The notes under the pieces: generated by a model
The model's database searches: none
What the model saw: only the letters and a program-made list of their open reading frames with translations
Told to the model about the DNA's origin: nothing
Source of the DNA: an uncultured Ruminococcus sp.
Lineage (GTDB): Bacteria > Bacillota > Clostridia > Oscillospirales > CAG-272
NCBI GenBank assembly: GCA_902765885.1
Contig: CACXBN010000280.1
Coordinates: 1 to 10,991, forward strand
DNA length: 10,991 nt
Direction of reading: 5' to 3'
Part shown: positions 1 through 6,614 of the stretch, piece by piece
Layout of the letters: each line of letters begins with the position of its first letter
How positions within the stretch are numbered: the first letter of the stretch is position 1
Translations under genes and position numbers: made by a program

Positions 1-160
1 CGAACTTTATGTCATCTCTTTCCTCTGCAACTTCATCAACAATCGGGGAAAGCATTTTGCACGGACCGCACCATTCAGCCCAGAAATCAATAAGAACTGT
101 TTTGTCTGATTTTACTACTTCCTCTTCAAAATTATCTTTAGTAAGCTTAACGATTGCCAT
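1..160 (-). other. Thioredoxin domain with its own possible internal start (partial)
   Basis: The 53 residues from Met at 160 begin exactly like a free-standing thioredoxin: MAIVKLTKDNF, then a beta strand, then the redox motif WCGPC (Cys codons at 68-70 and 59-61), then KMLSPIVDEVAEE. Thioredoxins reduce protein disulfides in the cytoplasm. The reverse strand carries AAAGGA (plus-strand 168-173) 7 nt before this ATG, which is ideal for independent initiation although it sits inside the upstream reading frame. Translation may therefore give a fusion, a free thioredoxin, or both. The C-terminal half, including the cis-Pro loop, lies outside the window. Confidence 0.8.
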
Positions 161-2113
161 GTCTTTTTCCTTTCTTTCTGTTTTATTTCTTTTATATACA
201 AACCCTGCAAACCCGAATGGGGCAAGCTCGGAAAGTAATACTTTATTATTCTCCAGCTTTCCGCTGCACGAGGTAAATTCAATTCCTGCCGGTTCATATG
301 GCAGATATACTTCAGGATTGTCGATTGCGTCCGGGAACATGTTCCATATACCGACTGCTACTTCATTATCATCATATGCCGTAATTATGTAAACATCAGG
401 ACTGCCGGTGATTTTTGCCAGAAGTTTCTTTCCTGAGATCCACTCTGCATTTTCATACATTTCTTCCTGTCTGATGTAGTTTCTGAAAAGCGTAGACTTT
501 TCCGCCGGATCAGGATTTGATACGATGAAATAGATTGCAAACTTCTGCCCATTTTTGTTTTCATAACGCGCTGCCGATATTCTTCCGTCGGAGAATCTGC
601 CAAGGATCTCAGCTTTTTCATCTACTGAAAAAAGTGCAAATTTTCCTCCGATATTCACGGTTATTTCTCCTGATTTCGTGTGTGTCTCAAAACCGGAGCC
701 GTTATCGGCATACATTGCTTCTTTTTTATCTGATATTCCCTGCATTCTTACTCCTACGTCAATTCCGCGTTTCGCAAGAATATCCGCAGCAGTGGCATCA
801 AGTATAGCACCGTCTTTAATATCTTCCTCTTTGACATATTTGGCATTCTCGCCAAAAACAGCCGGAACGCCTTCGTCAAATGAAAGAGGAACCGATGTGG
901 ATGTAAGATATTTTGTTGAGAATCCTCTGAAACAGTTATATGCGTAATTGTTGCTTTCAAGAGGATCATCAAATAATTCCTGATTCCGGAACAGCTTGTA
1001 ATATTCTATAGGTCTGATACCGGTGATCGTCTTCCCGGAAAACATTCTTTCGATATTGTGGAAAAGAGCACTGTCCTTGACATGTTTGTCGATGTATCCT
1101 GTCTCATATCTGGGAGATGCAGCGTAATCAAGCATATATTTGAGTATTCCCGTAAAATGAGAATCAGCTCTGCACACAGAATCAGCAATTTCCAGATATG
1201 CAGCAGGAGTCATAAATCTTGGCCTTGGGTAAACGTCTCCTTCAAAAAGGATTTCAGCACCTGTTTTTTTCTGCCAGCTCTCTGTCCATTTTGCTATCAT
1301 TCTTTCTATCGTAACTACATTTGCGAGCTCTTCACCGGTTTTTGCCCAGTAAGGCGCACCTATAAGCCTCAAAAACGGTTTTGTATTAGGTCCTGCAAGC
1401 GCATCGCATATCTCCATGAAATCTGCCCCGTCAAGTCCGATAACCGACGGTGCAAGACAAAGGCCCATCCTGCATTCGGGATTCACGGTGTCAACGGCTT
1501 CACGGTACTTTCTTGCAAGGTAAAGCATATCGTCTCTGAGCATTTTCATCCAGGCATCACGATACTTGCTTTTACCTCCGGAATAGACTTTTTTCTTTAT
1601 ATCATCGGCGGTCAGGTCTTCTCCTACAATGCTGCAATATTTTTTTACATGAGACTTGCACAAACATCCGGCATAGAAATCAAGGCCATGAGAATGCATT
1701 CTCCAGTCGTCGTCGATAATTATTATTCTGGCTCCCGCTCTAGCGGCCATTTTGGCCCATTCGGTCACATCTTCTATGAACTTTTCGTCAGCGCAGCAAA
1801 AACCGCAAGTACTTTCGGATCCCAGACTCACGAAGCTTTCATATGCGAATTTTTCGCTGCTTTCGCCGCCGTGACCCATTGATTCGCCTATCCAGTAACC
1901 GCACTCAATACCGTTGCTTTCATATTCTTCTATTATGGTTTTGAGTTCTTTTTCAAATTTGTGAGGGTTGATTCTTTTCCCCTCCGGGGTATCAATAAAG
2001 CTTCTGGCGCTTGATAAAAAAACTTTCGTGCATTCCGCTCTTTTTATTTCATCAAGCGTCTCTTGCATCGGGAAATTCTCCCTTAGCATAACTGGTATAT
2101 ATACTGAATACAT
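1..2113 (-). CDS. Glycoside-hydrolase-like protein fused in frame to thioredoxin (3' end outside window)
   Basis: From ATG at 2113 the frame stays open to the left edge (704 residues visible). I checked every codon and found no stop. Residues 1-651 have no signal peptide, so the protein is probably cytoplasmic. They look like an uncharacterised TIM-barrel glycoside hydrolase: an Asp cluster IIIIDDDW near 131-137, a Cys-rich stretch (102-107, 150-160), the motif FEGDVYPRPRF at 290-300 with Glu291 as a possible catalytic acid, then a Rossmann-like segment ending AKRGIDVGV and a C-terminal beta-rich domain ending in GFAGFVYK. A charged linker of about ten residues leads to Met652 and a thioredoxin N-terminal half (DFWAEWCGPCKML; Cys682 and Cys685). 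Start choice: GGAGG lies 5 nt before ATG 2113, behind a near-consensus promoter. The thioredoxin part is certain; the hydrolase assignment comes from motif resemblance only. The fusion could be real, a recent stop loss, or an assembly indel. Confidence 0.75.
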   Translation of the reverse strand, partial: MYSVYIPVMLRENFPMQETLDEIKRAECTKVFLSSARSFIDTPEGKRINPHKFEKELKTIIEEYESNGIECGYWIGESMGHGGESSEKFAYESFVSLGSESTCGFCCADEKFIEDVTEWAKMAARAGARIIIIDDDWRMHSHGLDFYAGCLCKSHVKKYCSIVGEDLTADDIKKKVYSGGKSKYRDAWMKMLRDDMLYLARKYREAVDTVNPECRMGLCLAPSVIGLDGADFMEICDALAGPNTKPFLRLIGAPYWAKTGEELANVVTIERMIAKWTESWQKKTGAEILFEGDVYPRPRFMTPAAYLEIADSVCRADSHFTGILKYMLDYAASPRYETGYIDKHVKDSALFHNIERMFSGKTITGIRPIEYYKLFRNQELFDDPLESNNYAYNCFRGFSTKYLTSTSVPLSFDEGVPAVFGENAKYVKEEDIKDGAILDATAADILAKRGIDVGVRMQGISDKKEAMYADNGSGFETHTKSGEITVNIGGKFALFSVDEKAEILGRFSDGRISAARYENKNGQKFAIYFIVSNPDPAEKSTLFRNYIRQEEMYENAEWISGKKLLAKITGSPDVYIITAYDDNEVAVGIWNMFPDAIDNPEVYLPYEPAGIEFTSCSGKLENNKVLLSELAPFGFAGFVYKRNKTERKEKDMAIVKLTKDNFEEEVVKSDKTVLIDFWAEWCGPCKMLSPIVDEVAEERDDIKF

Positions 2114-2118
2114 TTTTG

Positions 2119-2175
2119 CCTCCGGATTTATGCTTTTTCTGATGCTATTATACCATACCGTTTTTTTAAAAACAA
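2119..2175 (-). promoter_or_regulatory. Promoter and RBS of the hydrolase-thioredoxin gene
   Basis: On the minus strand, TTGTTT (2170-2175) and TATAAT (2147-2152) are separated by 17 bp. The -10 is preceded by TGG, which makes it an extended -10. A strong GGAGG ribosome binding site (2119-2123) lies 5 nt before ATG 2113. The predicted leader is about 25-30 nt. Confidence 0.75.
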
Positions 2176-2224
2176 TTAAATAATACCCACGGCATGTGCA
2201 GCATTTGTGATTATTCCGCAATAG

Positions 2225-2240
2225 TATTGAATATTCAATA
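2225..2240. promoter_or_regulatory. 16-bp perfect palindrome between divergent promoters (candidate operator)
   Basis: TATTGAATATTCAATA is a perfect inverted repeat with no spacer. It lies between the divergent promoters of the hydrolase gene (-35 at 2170-2175) and coaX (-35 at 2283-2288), about 50 bp from each. The position fits an operator for a dimeric regulator, but no regulator gene is in the window. An AT-rich palindrome of this size can arise by chance. Confidence 0.35.
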
Positions 2241-2282
2241 ATTAAAGGCAAGATACCGTCAAAAATATGTTAGTTACTACCA

Positions 2283-2311
2283 TAGACATCAAGATCTCAG
2301 AATGATATAAT
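2283..2311 (+). promoter_or_regulatory. coaX promoter
   Basis: TAGACA (2283-2288, five of six -35 positions) is followed after 17 bp by TATAAT (2306-2311), with TGA just before it as an extended -10. Transcription would start near 2318. This argues against translation from ATG 2323, which would be almost leaderless, and favours ATG 2350. Confidence 0.75.
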
Positions 2312-2349
2312 TTCTCACATGAATGATGAGAAGAACAACGGAGAGACTT

Positions 2350-3120
2350 ATGATAATCACTGCTGACATAGGCAACAGCAATATCACGGTAGGCGGATTT
2401 GAAAACGGTGATTTGAATTTTGTTTTCCGCATTTCAACAGTTACCGGCAGGACAAGTAATGAGTATGCATCACTGCTCGTCAATTCAGTGCTGCTGAATT
2501 TCAAAAGGAGCATCACTGTTGATGGAGCATGCATTTCTTCCGTTGTGCCTCCACTGACCTCTGTTTTTTCTGATGCGATAAAACTTGCATTTGACTGCAA
2601 GGAAGTCATTTGTCTGGCTCCGGGAGTCAAGACCGGTGTTACGATACACTGTGACGATCCTTCATCGGTAGGTGCCGACATAATCTCGGCATGTGCGGCC
2701 GTAAGCAACATCTATTCAAAACATGCGATCATAGTTGATTTCGGAACCGTAACGAAAATAACCCTCATGAAAAAGGATAGTGTTTTTTCCGGTGTTTCAT
2801 TTATGCCCGGAATCACCATAGGTCTCAAGGCGATGTCAAGCGAAACTGCTCAGCTCCCTTATGTAGGCCTTGAAAACGCGCTCTCACCGCTTGGAAAAAA
2901 CACCATTGACAGCATTAAAGCAGGAGCGATATTCGGAAATGCGTCGATGGTAGACGGAATGATCGACAGGATATGCGAAACCGAAGGTGAAGATTATCCG
3001 TTATATGCGACAGGCGGACTTGCGGGTTTCATAGTTCCGCATTGCAAACACAATCTGGTAAATGATGAAAATCTGATTTTAAAAGGACTTTTGTTCATAT
3101 ATCAAAAAAATCACAGGTAA
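2350..3120 (+). CDS. coaX: Type III pantothenate kinase (CoaX), divergent
   Basis: CoaX phosphorylates pantothenate with ATP, the first step of coenzyme A synthesis. It is a cytoplasmic ASKHA-fold enzyme. The 256-residue length is typical. Visible motifs are N-terminal ADIGNSN (5-11, phosphate loop), PSSVGAD (104-110, with the family's catalytic Asp at 110), VDFGT (129-133), MPGI (152-155), GKNTIDSIKAGAIFG (182-196) and ATGGLA (220-225). Start 2350 is chosen because MIITADIGN matches the family N terminus and GGAGAG precedes it. ATG 2323, in the same frame, would sit at the transcription start without a ribosome binding site. Two deviations: the usual GADR reads GADI, and the usual DFGTATT..D reads DFGTVTKIT. 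The fold assignment is secure, but substrate preference may have shifted. The downstream ECF S component is the likely functional partner. Confidence 0.9.
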   Translation: MIITADIGNSNITVGGFENGDLNFVFRISTVTGRTSNEYASLLVNSVLLNFKRSITVDGACISSVVPPLTSVFSDAIKLAFDCKEVICLAPGVKTGVTIHCDDPSSVGADIISACAAVSNIYSKHAIIVDFGTVTKITLMKKDSVFSGVSFMPGITIGLKAMSSETAQLPYVGLENALSPLGKNTIDSIKAGAIFGNASMVDGMIDRICETEGEDYPLYATGGLAGFIVPHCKHNLVNDENLILKGLLFIYQKNHR

Positions 3121-3196
3121 CAGTCAATTATTTGTCCTAAGGACTTAAATAAAAAAATGCGTTGTACCTTTTACGGACGACAGCAAGGAGGAAAAA

Positions 3197-3790
3197 TTGA
3201 ATAACAGCAGTTTTAAAAAAATCTCGACTAAAACTATCGTTCTCGGGGCTATTCTCACAGCCATCGTGATAGTTCTGCAGCTTTTAGGAACATTTATTCG
3301 TTTCGGGCCTTTTCAGATTTCGCTTGTTCTTGTACCGATAGTAATAGGAGCTGCGACCTGCGGTACCGCTATAAGCACATGGCTTGGGTTTGTTTTCGGT
3401 GTGGTGGTACTGCTAAACGGAGATGCAGCAGCATTTCTTGCAGTATCGGTACCCGGCACAATTATCACTGTTCTGTTAAAGGGAATCTTGTGCGGACTGG
3501 CTGCAGGGCTTGTATATAAAGCCTTTGAAAAGAAAAACACGCTTATTGCAGTGATTCTTTCGGCGATTGTATGTCCAGTAGTCAATACAGGAGTCTTTAT
3601 CATAGGCGTCTTCGTGTTCTTCCTTGACACGATCACAATGTGGGCTGCAAGTGAAGGACGTGATGTAATTCCATACATTTTCCTTGTATTGGTCGGAGGA
3701 AATTTCCTGTTCGAATTACTGTTCAATCTCGTACTCAGCCCGTCTATAGTCAAGATCATAGAGTACTGGAACAAAAAATTCAAAAAATAA
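3197..3790 (+). CDS. ECF transporter S component, probably pantothenate or related vitamin (PanT-like)
   Basis: This 197-residue, very hydrophobic protein has about six membrane segments and a basic C-terminal tail (YWNKKFKK). It looks like the substrate-binding S component of an energy-coupling-factor vitamin transporter. The first helix carries GAILTA, the AxxxA pattern (Ala18, Ala22) by which S components contact EcfT. Energy would come from EcfA/A'/T encoded elsewhere, since none are in the window. The start is TTG 3197, supported by AAGGAGG (3185-3191) 5 nt upstream and the absence of a nearby ATG. It lies 76 nt after coaX on the same strand with no terminator between, so the two are probably cotranscribed. 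Pantothenate as substrate is inferred from that linkage only. Confidence 0.8.
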   Translation: MNNSSFKKISTKTIVLGAILTAIVIVLQLLGTFIRFGPFQISLVLVPIVIGAATCGTAISTWLGFVFGVVVLLNGDAAAFLAVSVPGTIITVLLKGILCGLAAGLVYKAFEKKNTLIAVILSAIVCPVVNTGVFIIGVFVFFLDTITMWAASEGRDVIPYIFLVLVGGNFLFELLFNLVLSPSIVKIIEYWNKKFKK

Positions 3791-3795
3791 AACAT

Positions 3796-3840
3796 ATGCG
3801 CCTTGATATCAGTTCACAGAAATCAAGGCGCATTTTTTTA
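3796..3840. terminator. Bidirectional Rho-independent terminator
   Basis: A 12-bp perfect stem (ATGCGCCTTGAT at 3796-3807 with ATCAAGGCGCAT at 3822-3833) encloses a 14-nt loop. The plus strand ends in seven T residues. Read on the minus strand, the stem is followed by ATGTTTTATTTTTT. It lies between the convergent ECF gene and tpiA and can end both transcripts. Confidence 0.9.
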
Positions 3841-3857
3841 TTTTATGTTATTTGAAA

Positions 3858-4625
3858 TTACTGAGCGGCTTCAACGATTGAAGCGAATTTCTCGGGAACG
3901 AGAGAAGCTCCTCCGATAAGTCCGCCGTCCACATTATATTTACCGAGAAGATCAGCTGCATTTTTGTCATTCATGGATCCTCCGTACTGGATCGTCATGC
4001 CGTCTGCAGTTTCTTTACCATAGAGTCCTTCTACGACTTTTCTGATAAGGCAGCATACTTCTTCAGCCTGGTCCGGAGTTGCAGTCAGTCCGGTTCCGAT
4101 AGCCCAAACAGGTTCATAAGCTATAATAACATTTTTTATAAGTTCATCGGATATTCCTGCAAGATCGAGTTTTGTCTGCATCGATACTATCTCTGATGTA
4201 ATCCCGGCCTGTCTTTCCTCGAGAACTTCGCCAAGACACATTATGACCTTAAGGCCTGCATTAAGCGCTGCTTTTGTTCTCTTGTTGACTGTCTCATCAG
4301 TCTCACCGAAATACTGTCTTCTTTCGGAATGTCCTACTATAACATACTCTATTCCTGACTCAACAAGCATTTTCGCGGATACTTCGCCTGTAAATGCTCC
4401 TTTTTCTTCAAAGTGAACATTCTGTGCGCCTATTTTTACGTTAGTTCCCTTTGCGGCATTTACTGCTGCGGGGATATCGATGAACGGAACGCAGAGAACT
4501 ACTTCACATCCGTCTTTTCCTTCGGTAAGTGCTGCGGTTTTTTTAACAGCTTCTTCGGCCTCACAGGGAGTCATATTCATTTTCCAGTTCCCTGCAATAA
4601 TTACTTTTCTGAGCTTTTTATCCAT
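3858..4625 (-). CDS. tpiA: Triosephosphate isomerase
   Basis: This cytoplasmic TIM-barrel enzyme interconverts dihydroxyacetone phosphate and glyceraldehyde 3-phosphate in glycolysis. The 255-residue length is normal. Catalytic residues are present: Lys15 in GNWKMN, His99 in GHSERR, and Glu171 in AYEPVWAIGTG. The phosphate-gripping segments GTG, YGGS (214-217) and GGLIGGASL (234-242) are intact. ATG 4625 is chosen; GGGAG lies about 12 nt upstream, a rather long spacing. It follows pgk by 79 nt on the same strand, and a hairpin sits in that gap. The shared terminator at 3796-3840 closes the unit. Confidence 0.98.
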   Translation of the reverse strand: MDKKLRKVIIAGNWKMNMTPCEAEEAVKKTAALTEGKDGCEVVLCVPFIDIPAAVNAAKGTNVKIGAQNVHFEEKGAFTGEVSAKMLVESGIEYVIVGHSERRQYFGETDETVNKRTKAALNAGLKVIMCLGEVLEERQAGITSEIVSMQTKLDLAGISDELIKNVIIAYEPVWAIGTGLTATPDQAEEVCCLIRKVVEGLYGKETADGMTIQYGGSMNDKNAADLLGKYNVDGGLIGGASLVPEKFASIVEAAQ

Positions 4626-4662
4626 AACAATAAAGAATCTCCCGTTATATTATTTCATAAAT

Positions 4663-4688
4663 ACAGGGAAGTTTTTTTACTTCCCTGT
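4663..4688 (-). promoter_or_regulatory. Intercistronic hairpin between pgk and tpiA
   Basis: ACAGGGAAGT (4663-4672) and ACTTCCCTGT (4679-4688) form a perfect 10-bp stem around a 6-nt homopolymer loop. In the direction of pgk-tpiA transcription the following bases (ATTTATG) lack a proper T run. A weak terminator, processing site or 3'-end stabiliser is therefore more likely than full termination. It could set the ratio of pgk to tpiA message. Confidence 0.6.
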
Positions 4689-4704
4689 TGTTTTTCATAT
4701 TATA

Positions 4705-5892
4705 TTATTTGTCAAGCAGACATGCAATACCTGGAAGTTCCTTGCCTTCAAGGAATTCGAGGGATGCGCCACCACCGGTGGAAATGTGAGTCATCTTATC
4801 AGCAAATCCCAGTTTTTCAACTGCAGCAGCAGAATCACCGCCGCCTATGATGGAAACAGCGCCTGATTCAGCAACAGCCTTTGCAACAGTTCTAGTTCCG
4901 CCTGCAAAGTTTTCCCACTCGGAAACACCCATGGGTCCGTTCCAAACTATCGTTCCGGCACCTATAAGGGACTTGGAGAACAGCTCCTGTGTCTTCTCGC
5001 CGATGTCAAGACCCATCCAACCGTCCGGGATAGAATCGGAGTAAATTCTCATGAATGTGGTATCTTCTTTATATTCGCGGCCGATAATATTGTCAACGGG
5101 AAGAATGAAAGCTACACCCTTCTCATGAGCTTTTTCAATGAGATTTCTCGCAAGATCGAGCTTGTCCTCTTCACAGATCGAAGTACCTGTTGTACTGCCC
5201 ATTGCTCTGAAGAATGTGTATGCCATTCCACCGCCGATTATAAGCATATCAACTTTATCGATGAGGTTATTGATAACGCCTATTTTATCAGAAACCTTTG
5301 CTCCGCCGAGAATAGCAACGAAAGGTCTGACAGGATCTGCAAGAGCCTTGCCCATTATGGATATTTCTTTCTGAATGAGATATCCGCATACTGCCGGAAG
5401 GTAGTCTGCTACACCTGCTGTAGAGCTGTGAGCTCTGTGTGCTGTTCCGAATGCATCGTTCACATAGATTTCGGCAAGTGATGCGAGTTTTTTTGAGAAC
5501 TCGGGATCGTTCTTTTCTTCCTCAGCATGGAATCTGACATTTTCAAGAAGCATTACGTCGCCCTCTTTGAGAGCTGCAGCCTTAGCCTGTGCGTCTTCTC
5601 CTATAACATCTGCCGCAAGAACAACTTCCTTATTAAGCTTTTCAGACAGTCTTTTTGCAACGGGTGCGAGAGAATACTTCATATTGAACTCGCCCTTCGG
5701 TCTTCCAAGGTGAGAGCAAAGTATTACTTTTGCATGGTTCTTTATCAGATACTCGATTGTAGGGAGAGCTCCGACAATTCTGTTTTCATCTGTAATGACA
5801 CCGTCTTTGAGCGGGACGTTGAAATCACATCTGACGAGGACTTTTTTACCTCTGACGTCAATGTCTTCAACTGACTTTTTGTTGTAATCCAT
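4705..5892 (-). CDS. pgk: Phosphoglycerate kinase
   Basis: This glycolytic enzyme transfers phosphate from 1,3-bisphosphoglycerate to ADP. It has 395 residues, a normal bacterial length, and both Rossmann-like lobes. Visible motifs are VRCDFNVP (20-27), HLGRP (61-65) and the substrate loop around NDAFGTAHRAHSS (145-157) in the N lobe. The C lobe shows GGAKVSDK (196-203), WNGPMG (317-322) and GGGDSAAA (350-357). AGGAG (5899-5903) stands 6 nt before ATG 5892. It is the first gene of a pgk-tpiA unit with its own promoter. The usual upstream gap gene is not here; the next gene upstream is a divergent lipoprotein. Confidence 0.98.
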   Translation of the reverse strand: MDYNKKSVEDIDVRGKKVLVRCDFNVPLKDGVITDENRIVGALPTIEYLIKNHAKVILCSHLGRPKGEFNMKYSLAPVAKRLSEKLNKEVVLAADVIGEDAQAKAAALKEGDVMLLENVRFHAEEEKNDPEFSKKLASLAEIYVNDAFGTAHRAHSSTAGVADYLPAVCGYLIQKEISIMGKALADPVRPFVAILGGAKVSDKIGVINNLIDKVDMLIIGGGMAYTFFRAMGSTTGTSICEEDKLDLARNLIEKAHEKGVAFILPVDNIIGREYKEDTTFMRIYSDSIPDGWMGLDIGEKTQELFSKSLIGAGTIVWNGPMGVSEWENFAGGTRTVAKAVAESGAVSIIGGGDSAAAVEKLGFADKMTHISTGGGASLEFLEGKELPGIACLLDK

Positions 5893-5943
5893 ATTTTTCT
5901 CCTAGTTATATATTGTTTGTGAACATCAAATTTTGACTGGATA

Positions 5944-5972
5944 AGTATAACATAAATAGCAAAACCTTGCAA
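5944..5972 (-). promoter_or_regulatory. pgk-tpiA promoter
   Basis: On the minus strand, TTGCAA (5967-5972) and TATACT (5944-5949) are separated by 17 bp, with TGT just before the -10 (extended -10). The transcript would carry a leader of about 45-50 nt ending in AGGAG before ATG 5892. Confidence 0.65.
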
Positions 5973-6036
5973 CATGATTTATATACAACAAATGCTTTTA
6001 AATGTGTCTTTTCTTGTCTATTTTCTTTAATAACCA

Positions 6037-6064
6037 TGCACAGAATATAAATATGGTGTATAAT
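6037..6064 (+). promoter_or_regulatory. Promoter of the small lipoprotein gene
   Basis: A perfect TATAAT (6059-6064) lies 16 bp after a weaker TGCACA (6037-6042). The stretch from 5973 to 6036 is AT-rich and shows nothing else I can name. Transcription would start near 6071. Confidence 0.5.
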
Positions 6065-6146
6065 ACAGCTTGCAGGGGAACTTTCTTTTCCATTGAGAAG
6101 TCAAAACAGAAAAAAAGCGAAAGATAAAATAATACATAAAATAATT

Positions 6147-6560
6147 ATGAAAAGAATATTGCTGATACTTTTATCCGCAGTCATACTTTTATCGACTGCC
6201 TCATGCGGTAAAAAATCAAAAGAACAGATTGCAAAAGATATGCGAAAGAAAATGGAGCAGGAGATTCACTCAATGGTTGTAGACAAAAACTCCGGAAAGT
6301 ACGATAAACAGTTCGATGAAGAATACAACCACAACACACTGATAATCTCCTACGATCCGAAATGCAACTACAATGAACTCATGGATATCTGTGCAAAGTA
6401 CAAGTTCGAAATATTATACGAAATGGAAAACTTTTCCATGATTACTGTCATGCTGGACCATGCTTACACAGATGAGGAAATGGACAGTATCATAGCAGAA
6501 CTTGAAAATTATGATATAATTCTGGGTGCAATGAAGGATTATATACAGCATTTGAATTAA
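6147..6560 (+). CDS. Small lipoprotein with an I9/subtilisin-propeptide-like domain
   Basis: The 137-residue product starts MKRILLILL and has a lipobox-like STASC with the modifiable Cys at residue 20, so it is probably lipid-anchored outside the membrane. A Lys/Glu-rich linker (about 21-50) follows. The last 85 residues then show an apparent order of strand (TLIISYDP), helix (NELMDICAKYKF), strand, strand (FSMITVMLDH), helix (DEEMDSIIAELENY) and strand (ILGAMKDYI). That is the order of the peptidase inhibitor I9 fold, the propeptide of S8 subtilases. No peptidase domain is attached. The function is inferred from pattern only. Start: ATG 6147 gives a compact signal peptide but has no clear ribosome binding site. 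TTG 6093, in frame and about 13 nt after AGGGGA, would add 18 basic residues. No terminator follows before the serS leader. Confidence 0.7.
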   Translation: MKRILLILLSAVILLSTASCGKKSKEQIAKDMRKKMEQEIHSMVVDKNSGKYDKQFDEEYNHNTLIISYDPKCNYNELMDICAKYKFEILYEMENFSMITVMLDHAYTDEEMDSIIAELENYDIILGAMKDYIQHLN

Positions 6561-6579
6561 GAAAAAATACCATTAATTA

Positions 6580-6608
6580 TTGACTTTCCGGATTATTTTT
6601 GATAGACT
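6580..6608 (+). promoter_or_regulatory. serS promoter upstream of the T-box leader
   Basis: TTGACT (6580-6585, five of six) and TAGACT (6603-6608) are separated by 17 bp, and TGA just before the latter makes it an extended -10. Transcription would start near 6615, immediately before stem I of the T-box leader. Confidence 0.6.
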
Positions 6609-6614
6609 AAGCGA

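Noticed and set aside
1058..1882. Long plus-strand open frame (274 residues) opposite the hydrolase gene
   Set aside because: It is exactly antisense in codon register to the hydrolase frame, has no ribosome binding site or promoter, and its product is Cys/Phe/His-rich without a recognisable domain.
2323..2349. Earlier in-frame ATG for coaX
   Set aside because: It lies about 5 nt from the predicted transcription start with no ribosome binding site, and the added residues MMRRTTERL are not family-like.
3134..3144. Inverted repeat GTCCTAAGGAC between coaX and the ECF gene
   Set aside because: The 5-bp arms have a one-base centre that cannot form a real loop, and no T run follows, so it is not a terminator; too short to claim as an operator.
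3313..3795. Minus-strand open frame (160 residues) opposite the ECF S component
   Set aside because: It mirrors a hydrophobic gene on the other strand, has no start signals, and runs through the terminator region.
4413..5874. Several plus-strand open frames opposite tpiA and pgk
   Set aside because: They are shadows of two highly conserved glycolytic genes and show no start signals or known domains.
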